Shown here: positions 25,401 to 31,858 of the stretch, piece after piece
Layout: each line of letters opens with the position of its first letter
How positions within the stretch are numbered: position 1 is the stretch's first letter
Assembly: GCA_024734495.1 (NCBI GenBank)
Contig: JALMQS010000099.1
Coordinates: 94,289,388-94,353,387 of the forward strand
Length of the DNA stretch: 64,000 nucleotides
DNA from: Forficula auricularia
Lineage: Eukaryota; Arthropoda; Insecta; Dermaptera; Forficulidae
Direction of reading: 5' to 3'
Position numbers and translations under genes: made by a program
The notes under the pieces: model-generated
Told to the model about the DNA's origin: nothing
What the model saw: only the letters and a program-made list of their open reading frames with translations
Database searches by the model: none

Positions 25401-27897
25401 ATATGTATTGACGAATGAAGTGGTCCGGCACTTTTCTAATTTGACCGCGAACGAGTGTTGGGAGTCGGCAAAACGCGTGCTACGTGCAAAGCATGCTTTG
25501 AGGGGAATTATTGATTTTATCTCATCAGAGCACCTGCCGTGATAGTATCTATAGAAAAGGGAAAGGGCAGAGACATTTCTTCGATGAGCCAGCGAGTCGA
25601 GTGAGTCGGTGAGGCTAGAATCGTCATTTAGCTTGACGGCTCCTTTCTGAATTGCATCAAGGGTAGCAAGAGAATATTTAGAGGCTCCTCTCCATAGATG
25701 AGAGCCGTATTCGAGACAGGGGAGGATTTGGGCCTTGTAGATGGTGAGAAGTTGTTGGGGTTTGTAAAATCGCTTGGACCTGAATAAGTAGCCAATCTTC
25801 CTTGCTGCAGATTTTGCAATTTGAAACACTCTGAGATACAATATAGTATATTACTAGAAGCCAGCATTTTACTCCATTCAACTCGAACGGAAAAAGTAGA
25901 ATTTCGGATCTGAAAAAAGTTTTCAGACAATGACTATAGACCATTCATTAAAATAATTAACCCGAAGGTTTGACTATCTTTTTTTGAAAATAAGATGGAT
26001 TTTTTCAAAAATTCAACTCACGGTATAAACCAAATATACCACAAGGGCTGAAAAGTCCCGGACCTAACAAAGAAAACACGTTTTTGTTGTTGTTCAAAAT
26101 TAGCTTTATTCTTAGTTGAATAAAAGATTTCACTGTCGATGGTTAGCTTTATTCATCAACGTAATCTCCATCAAGATACCACTTTTGTAGAATGATTTAT
26201 CTTTTGCCCCAAAATAGGCCTCAGTTTCAGCGATAACCTGTTCATTTGTGCGAAATTTCTTACCGGCGAGAATTTTTTTGCGGTCAGCGAACAGCCAGTA
26301 GTCGCTGGGAGGCAAATCTAGCGAATACGGTGGACGTGCGAGCAATTCGAAGTTCAATTCATGTAGTTTTGCCAGTGTTTTGATTGACTTGTGACACGAT
26401 GCATTGTCTTGATGAAACAGCACTTTTTTCTTCTTCAAATGGGGCCGTTTCTTTGCAATTTCGGCCTTCAAACGCTCCAATAACGCTATATAATATTCAC
26501 TGTTGATGGTATTTCCCTTCTCAAGATAGTCGATGAATATTACACCACGAACATCCCAAAATACCGAGGCCATAACCTTTCCAGCCGATTGTTGTGCTTT
26601 TGGGCGCTTTGGACGAGGTTCACCAGTTGCTGTCCACTCAGATGACGATCGTTTTGATTCCGGAGTGAAGTGATGGATCCATGTTTCATCCATTGTCACA
26701 TATCGAAGCAAAAATTCCGGTTTGTTACGTTTAAACATGTCCAAACACTGCTCAGAATCATCAACACATTGTTGTTTTTGGTCAACAGTGAGCAAGCGAG
26801 GCACCCACTTTGAACAGAGCTTTCTCATACTCAAATGCTCATGCAATATAAAGCCAACACGTTCTTTTGATATCTTTACGATGTCAGCTAACTCACGCAG
26901 CTTCACTTTTCGATCATTCAAAACAATTTTGTGGATTTTTTGATATTTTCTGGTGTTACCGCCTCATTTGGACGTCCACTGCGTTCTGCATCATCGGTGT
27001 CCCTACGACCACGTTTGAAGTCAGCGAACCAACGTTTTATTGTTGTTTCTAATGGAGAGGAGTTCCCATAACACTTTTCAAGCCATTGCTTTGCTTGAAC
27101 GGTATTTTTTCCCATCAAGAAGCAATGTAAAATTAAAACACGAAATTGTTTTTGATCCATTGCTCTGAAAAGCGTCACTCTTAGCACAATAACTCACAAA
27201 CTAATGAATAGAATATCATGAAATTTTGACAGCTGTCTTTTGAAGGTTAGTACTATCTGAAAAAGAGGTGAATTCAAAAAAGCTAGCGCAATGTATGTGT
27301 TAGGCCCGGGATTTTTCAGCCCATGTGTTATTAAGATAAGAATTTATATTTAAAGTCTCTAATCTAAGATTTTAATAGAATAATTTTATACTGCATATCA
27401 GAGGGCCTCGTCACTTCAGGAGTTGGACCCGAGTACTAACACGCTTGCCGGGCACGTTAGTTCGACCCTCGAGACAAAATCACACTCTGACATGCAATCT
27501 TTTCATTTATAATTTTCAGTTATAATCTGGCTCCTTACCATGGCGCATTGTCCAGCTAATTAACATCATGATCAGCCTTGATGATATTTTTGATTATTAT
27601 TATTTATTTTACTTTTTTTTTATAAAATTATGATATTCTATAAAAATCAATTTCTAATAATTTTTTTTTCATTCAGCTACCACTGTTTCTTGCGAGGAAG
27701 AGGATAACCACATTTCTTACCACCCTGATAAGGCTGACTGCACCATGTACTACATGTGTGAAGGAGAACGCAAACACCACATGCCTTGCCCCAGCAACCT
27801 GGTGTTCAATCCTAACGAGAATGTATGCGATTGGCCAGAGAACGTGGAGGGTTGTATGCACCATACACAAGCACCTCCCACCAAAAGAAGACGTTAA
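7352..27897 (+). CDS. Cht7: Group III chitinase (Cht7), 3' part: CD1 end, CD2, chitin-binding domain
   Basis: Ten exons join to 2261 coding bases: two bases completing a split codon, 752 codons and a TAA at 27895-27897. The product is a GH18 endochitinase that hydrolyses beta-1,4 links of chitin. The order is the second half of catalytic domain 1 ([16 protein letters not shown] and WTVDMDD motifs), a basic proline/alanine-rich linker, a complete catalytic domain 2 ([42 protein letters not shown]) and one six-cysteine CBM14 domain at the C-terminus. Two GH18 domains plus a single C-terminal CBM14 is the group III (Cht7) layout. Family members are anchored by an N-terminal membrane segment, face the extracellular space, and act in cuticle chitin organisation, abdominal contraction and wing expansion. 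The N-terminus and the catalytic motif of domain 1 lie upstream of the window. No stop or frameshift interrupts it. Confidence 0.95.
7476..8689. other. Intron between exons a and b, first part
   Basis: AT-rich with short G-rich runs near 7900 and 8330. No transposon ends could be paired. There is a modest open frame on the - strand near 8270-8461, but it has no coding character. Confidence 0.4.
8690..9015 (+). repeat. SINE-like repeat with a Pol III B box
   Basis: GGTTCGACTCC at 8711-8721 is an exact match to the tRNA/SINE B-box consensus. From about 8765 onward the sequence matches 36325-36545 (shared blocks GGTCCATGGAT, CCTAAAATTTCAAAA, ATGTTAAATTTGAAAAA). No clear A box was identified, so promoter function is uncertain. 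Confidence 0.5.
9281..9590 (+). CDS. Cht7: Cht7 exon b: catalytic domain 1, MAYDFHG to YYE
   Basis: Acceptor ATTTTTAG ends at 9280 and donor GTACAT starts at 9591 (phase 0). It encodes [17 protein letters not shown] (GH18 conserved region III), the GHNAPLF loop, [19 protein letters not shown] and the glycine-rich [11 protein letters not shown] loop, ending AYYE. The aspartate and tyrosine of MAYDFHG are substrate-binding positions in the family. Confidence 0.95.
9591..10310. other. Intron between exons b and c, first part
   Basis: AT-rich; nothing recognised. Confidence 0.4.
10311..10684. mobile_element. MITE with 28-bp TIRs enclosing a second palindrome
   Basis: Perfect 28-bp inverted ends beginning CCAAGAGCTGGTGACACA lie at 10311-10338 and 10657-10684. 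Inside, 10341-10490 is another near-perfect palindrome centred on CCATTTGAGTGG and its complement. I could not define the target duplication. Confidence 0.8.
11195..11400. repeat. Foldback element with hammerhead-like motif (- strand)
   Basis: Arms containing GATGAAGGCAGTCCACGGTG (near 11232) and its complement (near 11350) enclose, on the - strand, CTGAAGG, a GGAGA/TCTCC hairpin and GAAACGTC (11305-11337). The flanks of the motif pair: CC and A against GG and T, then, after a 3-base internal loop, TGT against ACA. Confidence 0.65.
11401..11722. other. 3' part of the intron before exon c
   Basis: AT-rich, ending in a short pyrimidine tract and ACAG acceptor. Nothing else was recognised. Confidence 0.4.
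11723..11961 (+). CDS. Cht7: Cht7 exon c: end of catalytic domain 1
   Basis: Acceptor CATACAG ends at 11722 and donor GTAGGA starts at 11962. It encodes [20 protein letters not shown], then [11 protein letters not shown] and [14 protein letters not shown] (GH18 conserved region IV with the substrate-binding Trp), ending KYPLIQAM plus two bases of an Arg codon. Confidence 0.95.
11962..13233. other. Intron between exons c and d, first part
   Basis: No exon seen. About 12368-12420 carries the TTTTACTTTATCCAATGCG terminus of the foldback family found at 13234-15044, as a truncated copy. Confidence 0.4.
13234..15044. mobile_element. 1.8-kb foldback element with long inverted arms
   Basis: It begins TACTTTATCTAATGC and ends GCATTGGATAAAGTA. 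The arms (about 13234-13880 and 14540-15044) are inverted copies with blocks CCATGGGTTCCGTAG, GATGGATGGATG, and GCAACGAT...GTTGCAGTTTATTT at the inner edge. The roughly 650-bp centre is AT-rich and encodes nothing recognisable. Related single arms lie at 31302-31707, 50290-50880 and 61800-62240. Confidence 0.75.
15045..15650. other. Intron sequence, nothing recognised
   Basis: AT-rich with a few G-rich runs. No paired transposon ends or exons. Confidence 0.4.
15651..15924. mobile_element. hAT-type MITE
   Basis: The left end CAATGGCGTAGTCAGG and the complement of the right end CAGGGGCGTAGCCACGG are inverted. The flanking 8-mers GTTGGGAC (15643-15650) and GTTGGGTC (15925-15932) differ by one base, as expected for a slightly aged hAT duplication. 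Interior G- and C-runs pair with each other. Confidence 0.8.
15925..16907. other. 3' part of the intron before the linker exon
   Basis: Contains a moderately GC-balanced stretch (16220-16640) with blocks such as GGCCCATGGT. It reads like decayed repeat, not exon, because every frame is interrupted. A long T/A tract precedes the acceptor at 16907. Confidence 0.35.
16908..17101 (+). CDS. Cht7: Cht7 exon d: linker between the catalytic domains
   Basis: Acceptor TATTTTTAG ends at 16907 and donor GTAAAT starts at 17102. It encodes [18 protein letters not shown], then a Lys/Val/Pro/Ala-rich stretch ending STAIVDAD. It has no cysteine and no GH18 motif. It corresponds to the inter-domain linker of Cht7 proteins. 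The intron before it is 4.9 kb; the one after it is only 83 bp. Confidence 0.93.
17185..17402 (+). CDS. Cht7: Cht7 exon e: start of catalytic domain 2
   Basis: Acceptor TTCAATAG ends at 17184 and donor GTAAGT starts at 17403 (phase 0). It encodes [20 protein letters not shown], then [11 protein letters not shown] and the KNPDLK that begins conserved region I of GH18. Confidence 0.95.
17465..17605. repeat. Dispersed repeat fragment shared with 1020-1190
   Basis: A TA-rich start, a short unit around CGCCAAATTTTGGTT, then a CTGTCTGTCTG stretch. The layout and blocks match 1020-1190. The class is unknown. Confidence 0.45.
17927..18328. mobile_element. 402-bp foldback element with two hammerhead-like motifs
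   Basis: The ends GAGTAGATTTTG (17927) and CAAAATCTACTC (18328) are perfect inverses, and the arms stay complementary for about 170 bp each, differing by scattered substitutions. Each arm carries the motif pointing outward: CTGAAGG...GAAACGTC on the - strand at 18001-18030, and CTGAAGA...GAAACGTC on the + strand at 18222-18253. The element lies in the intron between exons e and f. Confidence 0.8.
18222..18253 (+). ncRNA. Hammerhead-ribozyme-like motif
   Basis: CTGAAGA at 18222-18228, a weak inner hairpin, and GAAACGTC at 18246-18253. The flanks pair directly: CAAAGCC just before the motif with GGTTTTTG just after it (six contiguous pairs, one wobble). This fits helix I of a type I hammerhead. 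The ACGT after GAA is a zero-loop palindrome, which would need a dimer to form stem III. One base is extra between CTGAAGA and stem II relative to the canonical core. Confidence 0.35.
18378..18688. mobile_element. hAT-type MITE with exact 8-bp TSD
   Basis: The left end CAGTGATGCCGAACCTTATG and the complement of the right end CAGTGATGACGAACCTATG are flanked by identical ACCTAGAA at 18370-18377 and 18689-18696. It is 311 bp with no coding capacity. The inner stretches (GTGTGTCAAAA and complement) also pair. Confidence 0.9.
18795..19090 (+). CDS. Cht7: Cht7 exon f: catalytic domain 2 with the active-site motif
   Basis: Acceptor TTAATAG ends at 18794 and donor GTGAGT starts at 19091. It encodes [15 protein letters not shown] (region I) and [11 protein letters not shown] (region II). 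The presumed acid/base Glu is codon 18939-18941, preceded by both aspartates of DxDxE. The first residue after Phe is Asn where many GH18 enzymes have Asp. The catalytic D-x-D-x-E itself is intact, so activity is expected. Confidence 0.95.
19091..19375. other. Intron after exon f, first part
   Basis: AT-rich. Two short inverted blocks (TCGACCTTCACCTATCGAG near 19158 and its near complement near 19916) bracket the rest of this intron. They suggest that 19158-19935 is one inserted foldback-ended element carrying the repeat at 19376-19700. Confidence 0.4.
19376..19700 (+). repeat. Dispersed repeat with hammerhead-like motif
   Basis: Starts with the motif at 19386-19420, then a TA-rich stretch and a GTTTATTGGCATCAAGCAGAG block. 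An inverted copy is at 56370-56575, and a degenerate copy of the motif is at 36247-36285. Confidence 0.6.
19386..19420 (+). ncRNA. Hammerhead-ribozyme-like motif, UAUA stem III loop
   Basis: CTGATGA at 19386-19392, one extra T, a 6-bp hairpin GAGGAC/GTCTTC with loop CAA (one G-T wobble), then GAAAC, TATA and GTC. The AC/GT pair closed by a TATA loop is a minimal stem III. Flanking pairing for helix I is only 2 bp, so this copy may be inactive. Confidence 0.35.
19985..20132 (+). CDS. Cht7: Cht7 exon g: catalytic domain 2, MTYDFHG
   Basis: Acceptor CTGTTTAG ends at 19984 and donor GTAAGT starts at 20133 (phase 0). It encodes [20 protein letters not shown], then [19 protein letters not shown] and [10 protein letters not shown] (conserved region III). 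Confidence 0.95.
20133..20750. other. Intron between exons g and h, first part
   Basis: AT-rich; nothing recognised beyond runs of T and A. Confidence 0.4.
20751..20976 (+). repeat. Two tandem units of the dispersed ~100-130-bp repeat
   Basis: Two consecutive units share AACTCAACCAAATTTTGTAT, an ATAATCAGTGG block and CCAGAAGT. They are separated by a run of nine Gs. Same family as 1630-1840 and 43375-43545. Open frames reported here on the - strand are products of the repeat. Confidence 0.65.
21226..21580. mobile_element. Probable hAT-type MITE
   Basis: Left end CAGGGGTGGGAACTAG and complement of right end CAGGAGTTGAGAACATG. The flanks CTTTACAT and TTTTACAC match at six of eight bases. The sub-terminal similarity is weaker than in the other hAT-type copies. 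Confidence 0.6.
21581..21987. other. 3' part of the intron before exon h
   Basis: AT-rich, ending in a CTTTCTTTTTTAG acceptor. Nothing else was recognised. Confidence 0.4.
21988..22296 (+). CDS. Cht7: Cht7 exon h: catalytic domain 2, GMPTYGRSF to DDERS
   Basis: Acceptor CTTTTTTAG ends at 21987 and donor GTAAGT starts at 22297 (phase 0 on both sides). It encodes [20 protein letters not shown], then MPTYGRSF, the [10 protein letters not shown] loop, YYEVCDF and [15 protein letters not shown]. Confidence 0.95.
22325..22864. mobile_element. pogo/Tigger-like MITE with TA duplication
   Basis: Left end CAGTAGATCGTTTTATCCGG and complement of right end CAGTAAAACCTCGTTTATCC are the terminus style of pogo/Tigger elements. 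TA flanks both sides (22323-22324 and 22865-22866). It is 540 bp. The internal open frame at 22490-22738 shows no transposase motif that I recognise. Confidence 0.8.
22890..23165 (-). repeat. Dispersed repeat shared (inverted) with 43560-43880
   Basis: Matching blocks include the complement pair TTTACACGAACCATTTCGA and TCGAAATGGTTCGTGTAAA, ATTTCAGCTCTG, GGTACTCTC and GGTTTTGATGACCTG. The class is unknown and there is no coding content. Confidence 0.6.
23166..23650. other. Intron sequence, nothing recognised
   Basis: AT-rich with no paired repeat ends. Confidence 0.4.
23651..23846. repeat. Foldback element with degenerate hammerhead-like core
   Basis: The ends (GGTTTAAATAAGAGACGTG and the near complement CACGTCTCTTATATAAACC) are inverted. 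On the - strand, 23720-23750 reads CTGAAGA, an extra T, a CGGC/GCCG hairpin and TAAA, i.e. the shared motif with GAAA changed to TAAA. Confidence 0.55.
23847..24291. other. 3' part of the intron before exon i
   Basis: AT-rich; nothing recognised besides the acceptor. Confidence 0.4.
24292..24493 (+). CDS. Cht7: Cht7 exon i: end of catalytic domain 2 and second linker
   Basis: Acceptor GTATTTTTAG ends at 24291 and donor GTAAGT starts at 24494. It encodes [20 protein letters not shown], then [20 protein letters not shown] (region IV) and a linker including [19 protein letters not shown]. The leading ATG is an internal Met, not a start. Confidence 0.95.
24625..25010. mobile_element. Foldback element with hammerhead-like motif
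   Basis: The arms are inverted: AATAAGAC...CTTCTTCAGC at the left, and GCTGAAGAAG...GTCTTATT at the right. Inside them, TTTCTCTTTATAGTTCTAAC near 24740 and GTTAGAACTATAAAGAGAAA near 24863 are complementary. The right arm keeps the full motif; the left arm has lost the second hairpin strand and GAAA. Confidence 0.75.
24965..25001 (+). ncRNA. Hammerhead-ribozyme-like motif, GTAT stem III loop
   Basis: CTGAAGA at 24965-24971, an extra A, a 5-bp hairpin GTTAC/GTGAC with a 7-base loop, then GAAAC, GTAT and GTC ending at 25001. AC/GT around GTAT gives a 2-bp stem III. The flanks (reading outward GTTGAATAA against TTATTTAAT) form seven pairs out of nine, counting two wobbles. Confidence 0.4.
25178..25860 (-). 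mobile_element. 5'-truncated non-LTR retrotransposon: reverse transcriptase C-terminus
   Basis: The frame 25188-25841 encodes the conserved region after the polymerase core of non-LTR (jockey/CR1-like) ORF2: [75 protein letters not shown] second, better copy lies at 33911-34540 on the + strand. Compared with it, this copy has lost 2 bp after TGVH, so its last 40 or so residues are out of frame. It ends in an A-run (T-run on the + strand near 25180), the usual 3' tail. It lies in the last intron of Cht7, antisense to the gene. Confidence 0.85.
26039..27328 (-). mobile_element. mariner transposon, inactivated
   Basis: A 1290-bp element with about 30-bp inverted ends (GGGCTGAAAAGTCCCGGACC left, complement of right GGGCTGAAAAATCCCGGGCC) flanked by TA at 26037-26038 and 27329-27330. 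On the - strand it carries one transposase gene split by a frameshift. It sits in the last Cht7 intron, antisense to the gene. Confidence 0.93.
26130..27187 (-). pseudogene. mariner transposase pseudogene (DD34D)
   Basis: The N-terminal part (26918-27187) has the helix-turn-helix region ([20 protein letters not shown], then [12 protein letters not shown]) and the linker [13 protein letters not shown] one-base loss in an A-run near 26940 shifts the frame. The catalytic part (26130-26921) has [13 protein letters not shown], the first Asp in [12 protein letters not shown], the second in [11 protein letters not shown] and the third in PPSDYWLF. There are 34 residues between the second and third, the mariner spacing. 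The C-terminus has an internal deletion after SFYKSGI: the usual ending reappears only in another frame as GDYVDE and a stop. Some normally conserved residues are changed (YSLDLPPSD). The transposase should be dead. Confidence 0.93.
27405..27530 (+). repeat. SINE-like repeat
   Basis: The block with GAGTACTAACACGCTTGC and GTTAGTTCGACCCT matches an inverted copy at 54425-54530. TTCGA in a tRNA-like setting hints at a tRNA-derived head, but I could not fold a full tRNA. Confidence 0.5.
27677..27897 (+). CDS. Cht7: Cht7 last exon: CBM14 chitin-binding domain and stop
   Basis: Acceptor CATTCAG ends at 27676. It encodes a peritrophin-A/CBM14 domain with six cysteines in the usual order (SC, DC, MC, PC, VC, GC) and the aromatic residues MYYMC and CDWPE, which bind chitin in the family. 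The tail is short and basic (PPTKRRR), followed by TAA. Confidence 0.96.
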
Positions 27898-28140
27898 GAA
27901 GTTCCAAGTCCTGCACCTATCTCTAATGCTCATTGTTTATTTTATCGTGCGTGATTTTCTTCAAATTCTTTCCAAAATTACTTTTTCTTATGATCTATCA
28001 TTCGATTACTTTTAAGAAGAAAGCAAAAAAATGGATTTTTATTTATATAAAAGATTTTAAAGAAAGTTAATGCTTAATCTGATTTTTATTATTACAAATT
28101 TTTAGTGTACTATGAAATAAATTTAGGGAAATAAAAAATA
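27898..28140 (+). promoter_or_regulatory. Cht7 proximal 3' UTR with polyadenylation signals
   Basis: AATAAA occurs at 28116-28121 and 28130-28135, 219 and 233 bases after the stop, and is the nearest plausible poly(A) signal pair. No repeat ends are seen here. Confidence 0.55.
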
Positions 28141-28206
28141 GGTCCGTATGTGAGAATTTAAAAAAATAATGTTTTATAAATTTTCATTTTTCTCATTATA
28201 ACACTT

Positions 28207-28252
28207 CTAGTAGCACAATGTTACAATATAGTTTGAAACATTGTGCTACTAG
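28207..28252. other. Perfect 16-bp stem hairpin
   Basis: CTAGTAGCACAATGTT at 28207-28222 and its exact complement at 28237-28252 enclose a 14-base loop. It lies just past the first poly(A) signals of Cht7. It could be a structured 3' UTR element, a hairpin terminus of a MITE, or chance. Confidence 0.6.
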
Positions 28253-30240
28253 GGACATAGCGAGAACTATTGAAAAAATAATGTATAGCTCAAAATAAAT
28301 GTACATTTCGGAAAATATGGATCATAATATTACAGGTAGCAAAGGAAATTGCCAACCCACCACTACACCTTCGGAAAATACATAAAAGTAAACAAGGCAA
28401 ATATTTCAACAACCTCCATGGATAGCCTATTTTATCCATCCAAAAGATCCTTTTCATTTAGTCGACTTTCTGTATCTACTTAATGATTATTTCCATTAAT
28501 TACTATTAATCGATAGGCTCTACCAAAAGAACGTCATTAATGGAAGTTTTAGAAAAAATGAATGAAATTATTTAATATAAGTATTTTAAATATTTTGACA
28601 TTCATTTTATCTAATTACCTACACGATCTAATTAGATTTCATTTAGGGGTAGAATTTATTGAGGAGAGAGAAACGATATGTGAGCCCTTACGAGAAATAC
28701 CGTGGGATGAAAATAGACAACCCACAGGATTCTATTAATTATTTTTTTTACTAAAAAGATAAGAAAATTTTTTACGTTTATTGATATAGTTCTTAAATTT
28801 AAAGTAAAGCCTTACTTATCCCATTAAATGTTTAATAATTAAATTAAAAAAAGCACAACTATATACTTTTCTGGTATTATAGGTTTAATCAAATACAATA
28901 TTAAATTTAAATTTATCTTTGCAAATATTTTTATTATTTAAAGAATTCATTATAAATTTGATTAAAAAAGTGAACTATTTTTATTATTAATATCGTATTA
29001 TCCCTGGCATTTTAAGAAATGTTTCTTTTAATAATGTCAAAGTTATTTATAAATTTTGCTTTAAGTATTGTATATAGTATTTTTAGGTAGTTTTTATTTA
29101 AGGATGGAGGCCATTTTCAATTATTCGCTTCTTATCGTTCCAAGAGGCTTGAATTAGTAAAAAAAAATCATTAAATTTATTTAGACACTAACAGAAAATT
29201 AAATCATTTTTTAATGACCTGTTTTTAATCAATTTAACTTTTAAAATTTTGTAATTCTATTTTGTTTCAATTTTATATTACAAAACACATGTATATTGAA
29301 TTTTGTTAAGGAGAATGCATTTAGTAGACTCCATTCATATATTTTGATATTTAATGAATTTTTATTATTTTTTTTTTTTATTTTTATTTAATACAATGTT
29401 TATTTACTTATAAATAGTATTAATAAGTCCTAATTATGTGGAATTTGTTAGGAAAAATACTAAAATTTTATAAATATTTAAAATGAAAAATTGGATCTTT
29501 TTTTGATAAATTGTTCACAATATGCAGTCACTAATATAAATATATCTCTATAAATCTAGAAATATTATACTGATAAAGTTTGCTTGGATGGCATAGAATT
29601 AGTTAATTTTTTTAGCTAGTGTATTACAGAAAAACAAAAAAATTTGAAAATTATATCATACATTTTATTTAGGGATAGAGTTGAACTTTAATTATATTTA
29701 CTGATTTTCCAAATTTTTTTTCTAATCCATATAACCATATAATATCTGAGCTATATTGAAAAAGTGTGTAAATTGTTTACTTTTATCAAATTATAAACGA
29801 TTTAAAAGAAAATAAATTATATTAATTAAGCTGGAAAATTGACTAAAAAAATGATACAAATTTTATTTTTCCTGATAATTCTGTATATACCTATATATTA
29901 ATCTATGAATTTCTATTTAGAAGCTTGATCAAGGTCCTATACTGATTAAAAATACTCTTTATTTTTTTATTAGTTAAGATTCTTTTACAAAACCTTTAAC
30001 TATTTATTCTATTTTAATCTCAAAGTTGATATTTAATTGATTTTGTACAGAGGCTCTTTGTTTTCTTTTGTTAATTTGAGTGATTTCTTCTTTCAACTTC
30101 TTGTGTATTTGTTATCGGTGGAATGAGCCCTCATATCACTTTGTACATATATTATATATATAATATAAATATATATAAATAAATGAATGTCTATTTCTAT
30201 CGATGAAGAAATAAAATAAAATTTAATAACAAATTGTATT
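28253..30240 (+). other. Repeat-poor AT-rich stretch, possible distal 3' UTR
   Basis: Unlike almost all other non-coding sequence here, I found no transposon ends or family repeats. TGTANATA Pumilio-type sites occur at 29069-29076, 29882-29889 and 30142-30149. AATAAA at 30210-30215 is followed by a T/G-rich stretch. In DNA this AT-rich such matches arise easily, so the long-UTR reading is tentative. Confidence 0.3.
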
Positions 30241-30810
30241 CATATATTTATTTTTCATTTCTAAACCTTATATATTCATTATCTTTATTAATAAAATAAA
30301 TAATTCCCAGGGCCCTCATAAGATATGCGGCGCCTATGGGCTACTAAAAATAATCCGCCCCTCTTCATAAGAAAATACACGGGATGCCTATCGGGAGCGG
30401 GGTGACCGGCAAAGTTGTACAAAAGTGTGAGAACTAGAAAAAGTCAATTTATTACCATTACACTAAACAAAAACTTAAAATTCAAAAAAAAAAAAAATAA
30501 TAAAAACTTAATAGTAAATAAAAAACAAAAGTATATATTTATTTTCCTAGCTTTTTCTTTAGCAAAGTGATTAATAATAAATAAGTTAATAAATAAGTCA
30601 CTCTCTATGGATAAAATACTCAAATCATTTAATTTGCTCTGTCCCAAAGAAGACCGTAAATAATATTTTATCCTTTTCAGTGCTGACCAAGATCTTTTCT
30701 ATTTGTAGTAGCCACGTTAGGAAATGTAGACTCATTCTTTACTTTATTTAAAATGTTTTACCAAGAACCCACCACACCATTCTTCTTTGACATAATTTTT
30801 AAGAAAAAAA
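30241..30810. other. AT-rich intergenic, nothing recognised
   Basis: A short GC-richer piece at 30310-30420 shows no open frame or repeat ends that I can pair. Confidence 0.4.
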
Positions 30811-31858
30811 TAAAACCGACTTCAAAAAATTAAATGCAACAAATAAAATACACTAAAAGGTATAAAATAATTATTATCTTATTTAGTTACAACTAAACGA
30901 CGAAATATTAACATGAAATTACTTTTTGAAGTCGGTGCCAAACAAACTATACCTATAATCGAGAGTACCCGCCAAACGTACTAAGTAAGTTCCGTCGAGT
31001 GCGATTCATAAAAAGTATGTGTTTGGCACCGACTTCAAAAAGTAATTTCATGTTATTATTTCGTCGTTTAGTTGTAACTAAATAAGATAATAATTATTTT
31101 ATAACTTTTAGTGTATTTTATTTGTTGCATTTAATTTTTTGAAGTCGGTTTTATTTATTTTTTTAAATTATTTTTATTTTTCTCTTTTTAGTGATGTTAT
31201 TAATAGTGATCATATAATTAGAACATGACCAAATTAATATGGCACCATCCCTAAAATACGCCCTTTCCAATAAAAAAAGAATCATCTAAATCGGTTCATG
31301 GTGACTTTAATTCAAAAATAATGATCGATTCTCATTTAATAGTCGAGGAATAACCATTCTACAATTGGATCAAAATCAAAAAGACTAAATTCTTTTATGG
31401 CAAACATCTCAAGGTTGAGTGGACGGTGTGGAAAAATCGTGGGCCAAAAAAACGATACATCCATCCATCCATCCGCACGCACTAAATGAAAAAATTGCAC
31501 TTTTTGGCCTCTCGACGAGACCCCATGTAATTTTTGGCAAAACCGTCACGTGCTAAAATTCAACCTAATTGAATACTATAATTTTAAACTTCAATTGAGG
31601 CCATGGGTTCCGTAGTTTTTACCTGAGGACCCTTTGAAGCCACGCTTGTCTCGAGACGGATTACAATACTTTCCCCATGCTAACGCATTGGATAAAGTAA
31701 AAAAAAATAGGACCAATCGGAAGCTAGACTGAACCCAATGCAAATTTTTTTTTCAAAATCGGTTCACAATTGGCGGAGATATGAGGTAACATAGGCACAA
31801 AAAAAAAAAAAAAATTCAGTCCAATAGAGAATCTCCTCCCTTTTTTGAAGTCGGTTAA
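30811..31858 (+). mobile_element. ACCGACTTCAAAAA-ended element, copy 1 (interrupted)
   Basis: Its left part (30811-31154) is a palindrome from TAAAACCGACTTCAAAAA to TTTTTTGAAGTCGGTTTTA, with TGAAATTACTTTTTGAAGTC inside. The right part ends TTTTTTGAAGTCGGTTAAAA at about 31858. Copy 2 is 52902-53868. Relative to it, 31302-31707 is an insertion of another repeat. No protein is encoded. Confidence 0.7.
31302..31707 (+). repeat. Foldback-family arm inserted in the ACCGACTTC element
   Basis: Contains CATCCATCCATCCATCC, CCATGGGTTCCGTAG and ends GCATTGGATAAAGTA, as in the right arm of 13234-15044 and in 50290-50880. The host element resumes right after it with ACCAATCGG, as in copy 2. Confidence 0.7.

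Noticed and set aside
25345..25542. 65-codon + strand frame (and its twin at 34180-34377 on the - strand)
   Set aside because: Antisense shadow of the reverse transcriptase frame in both retrotransposon copies.
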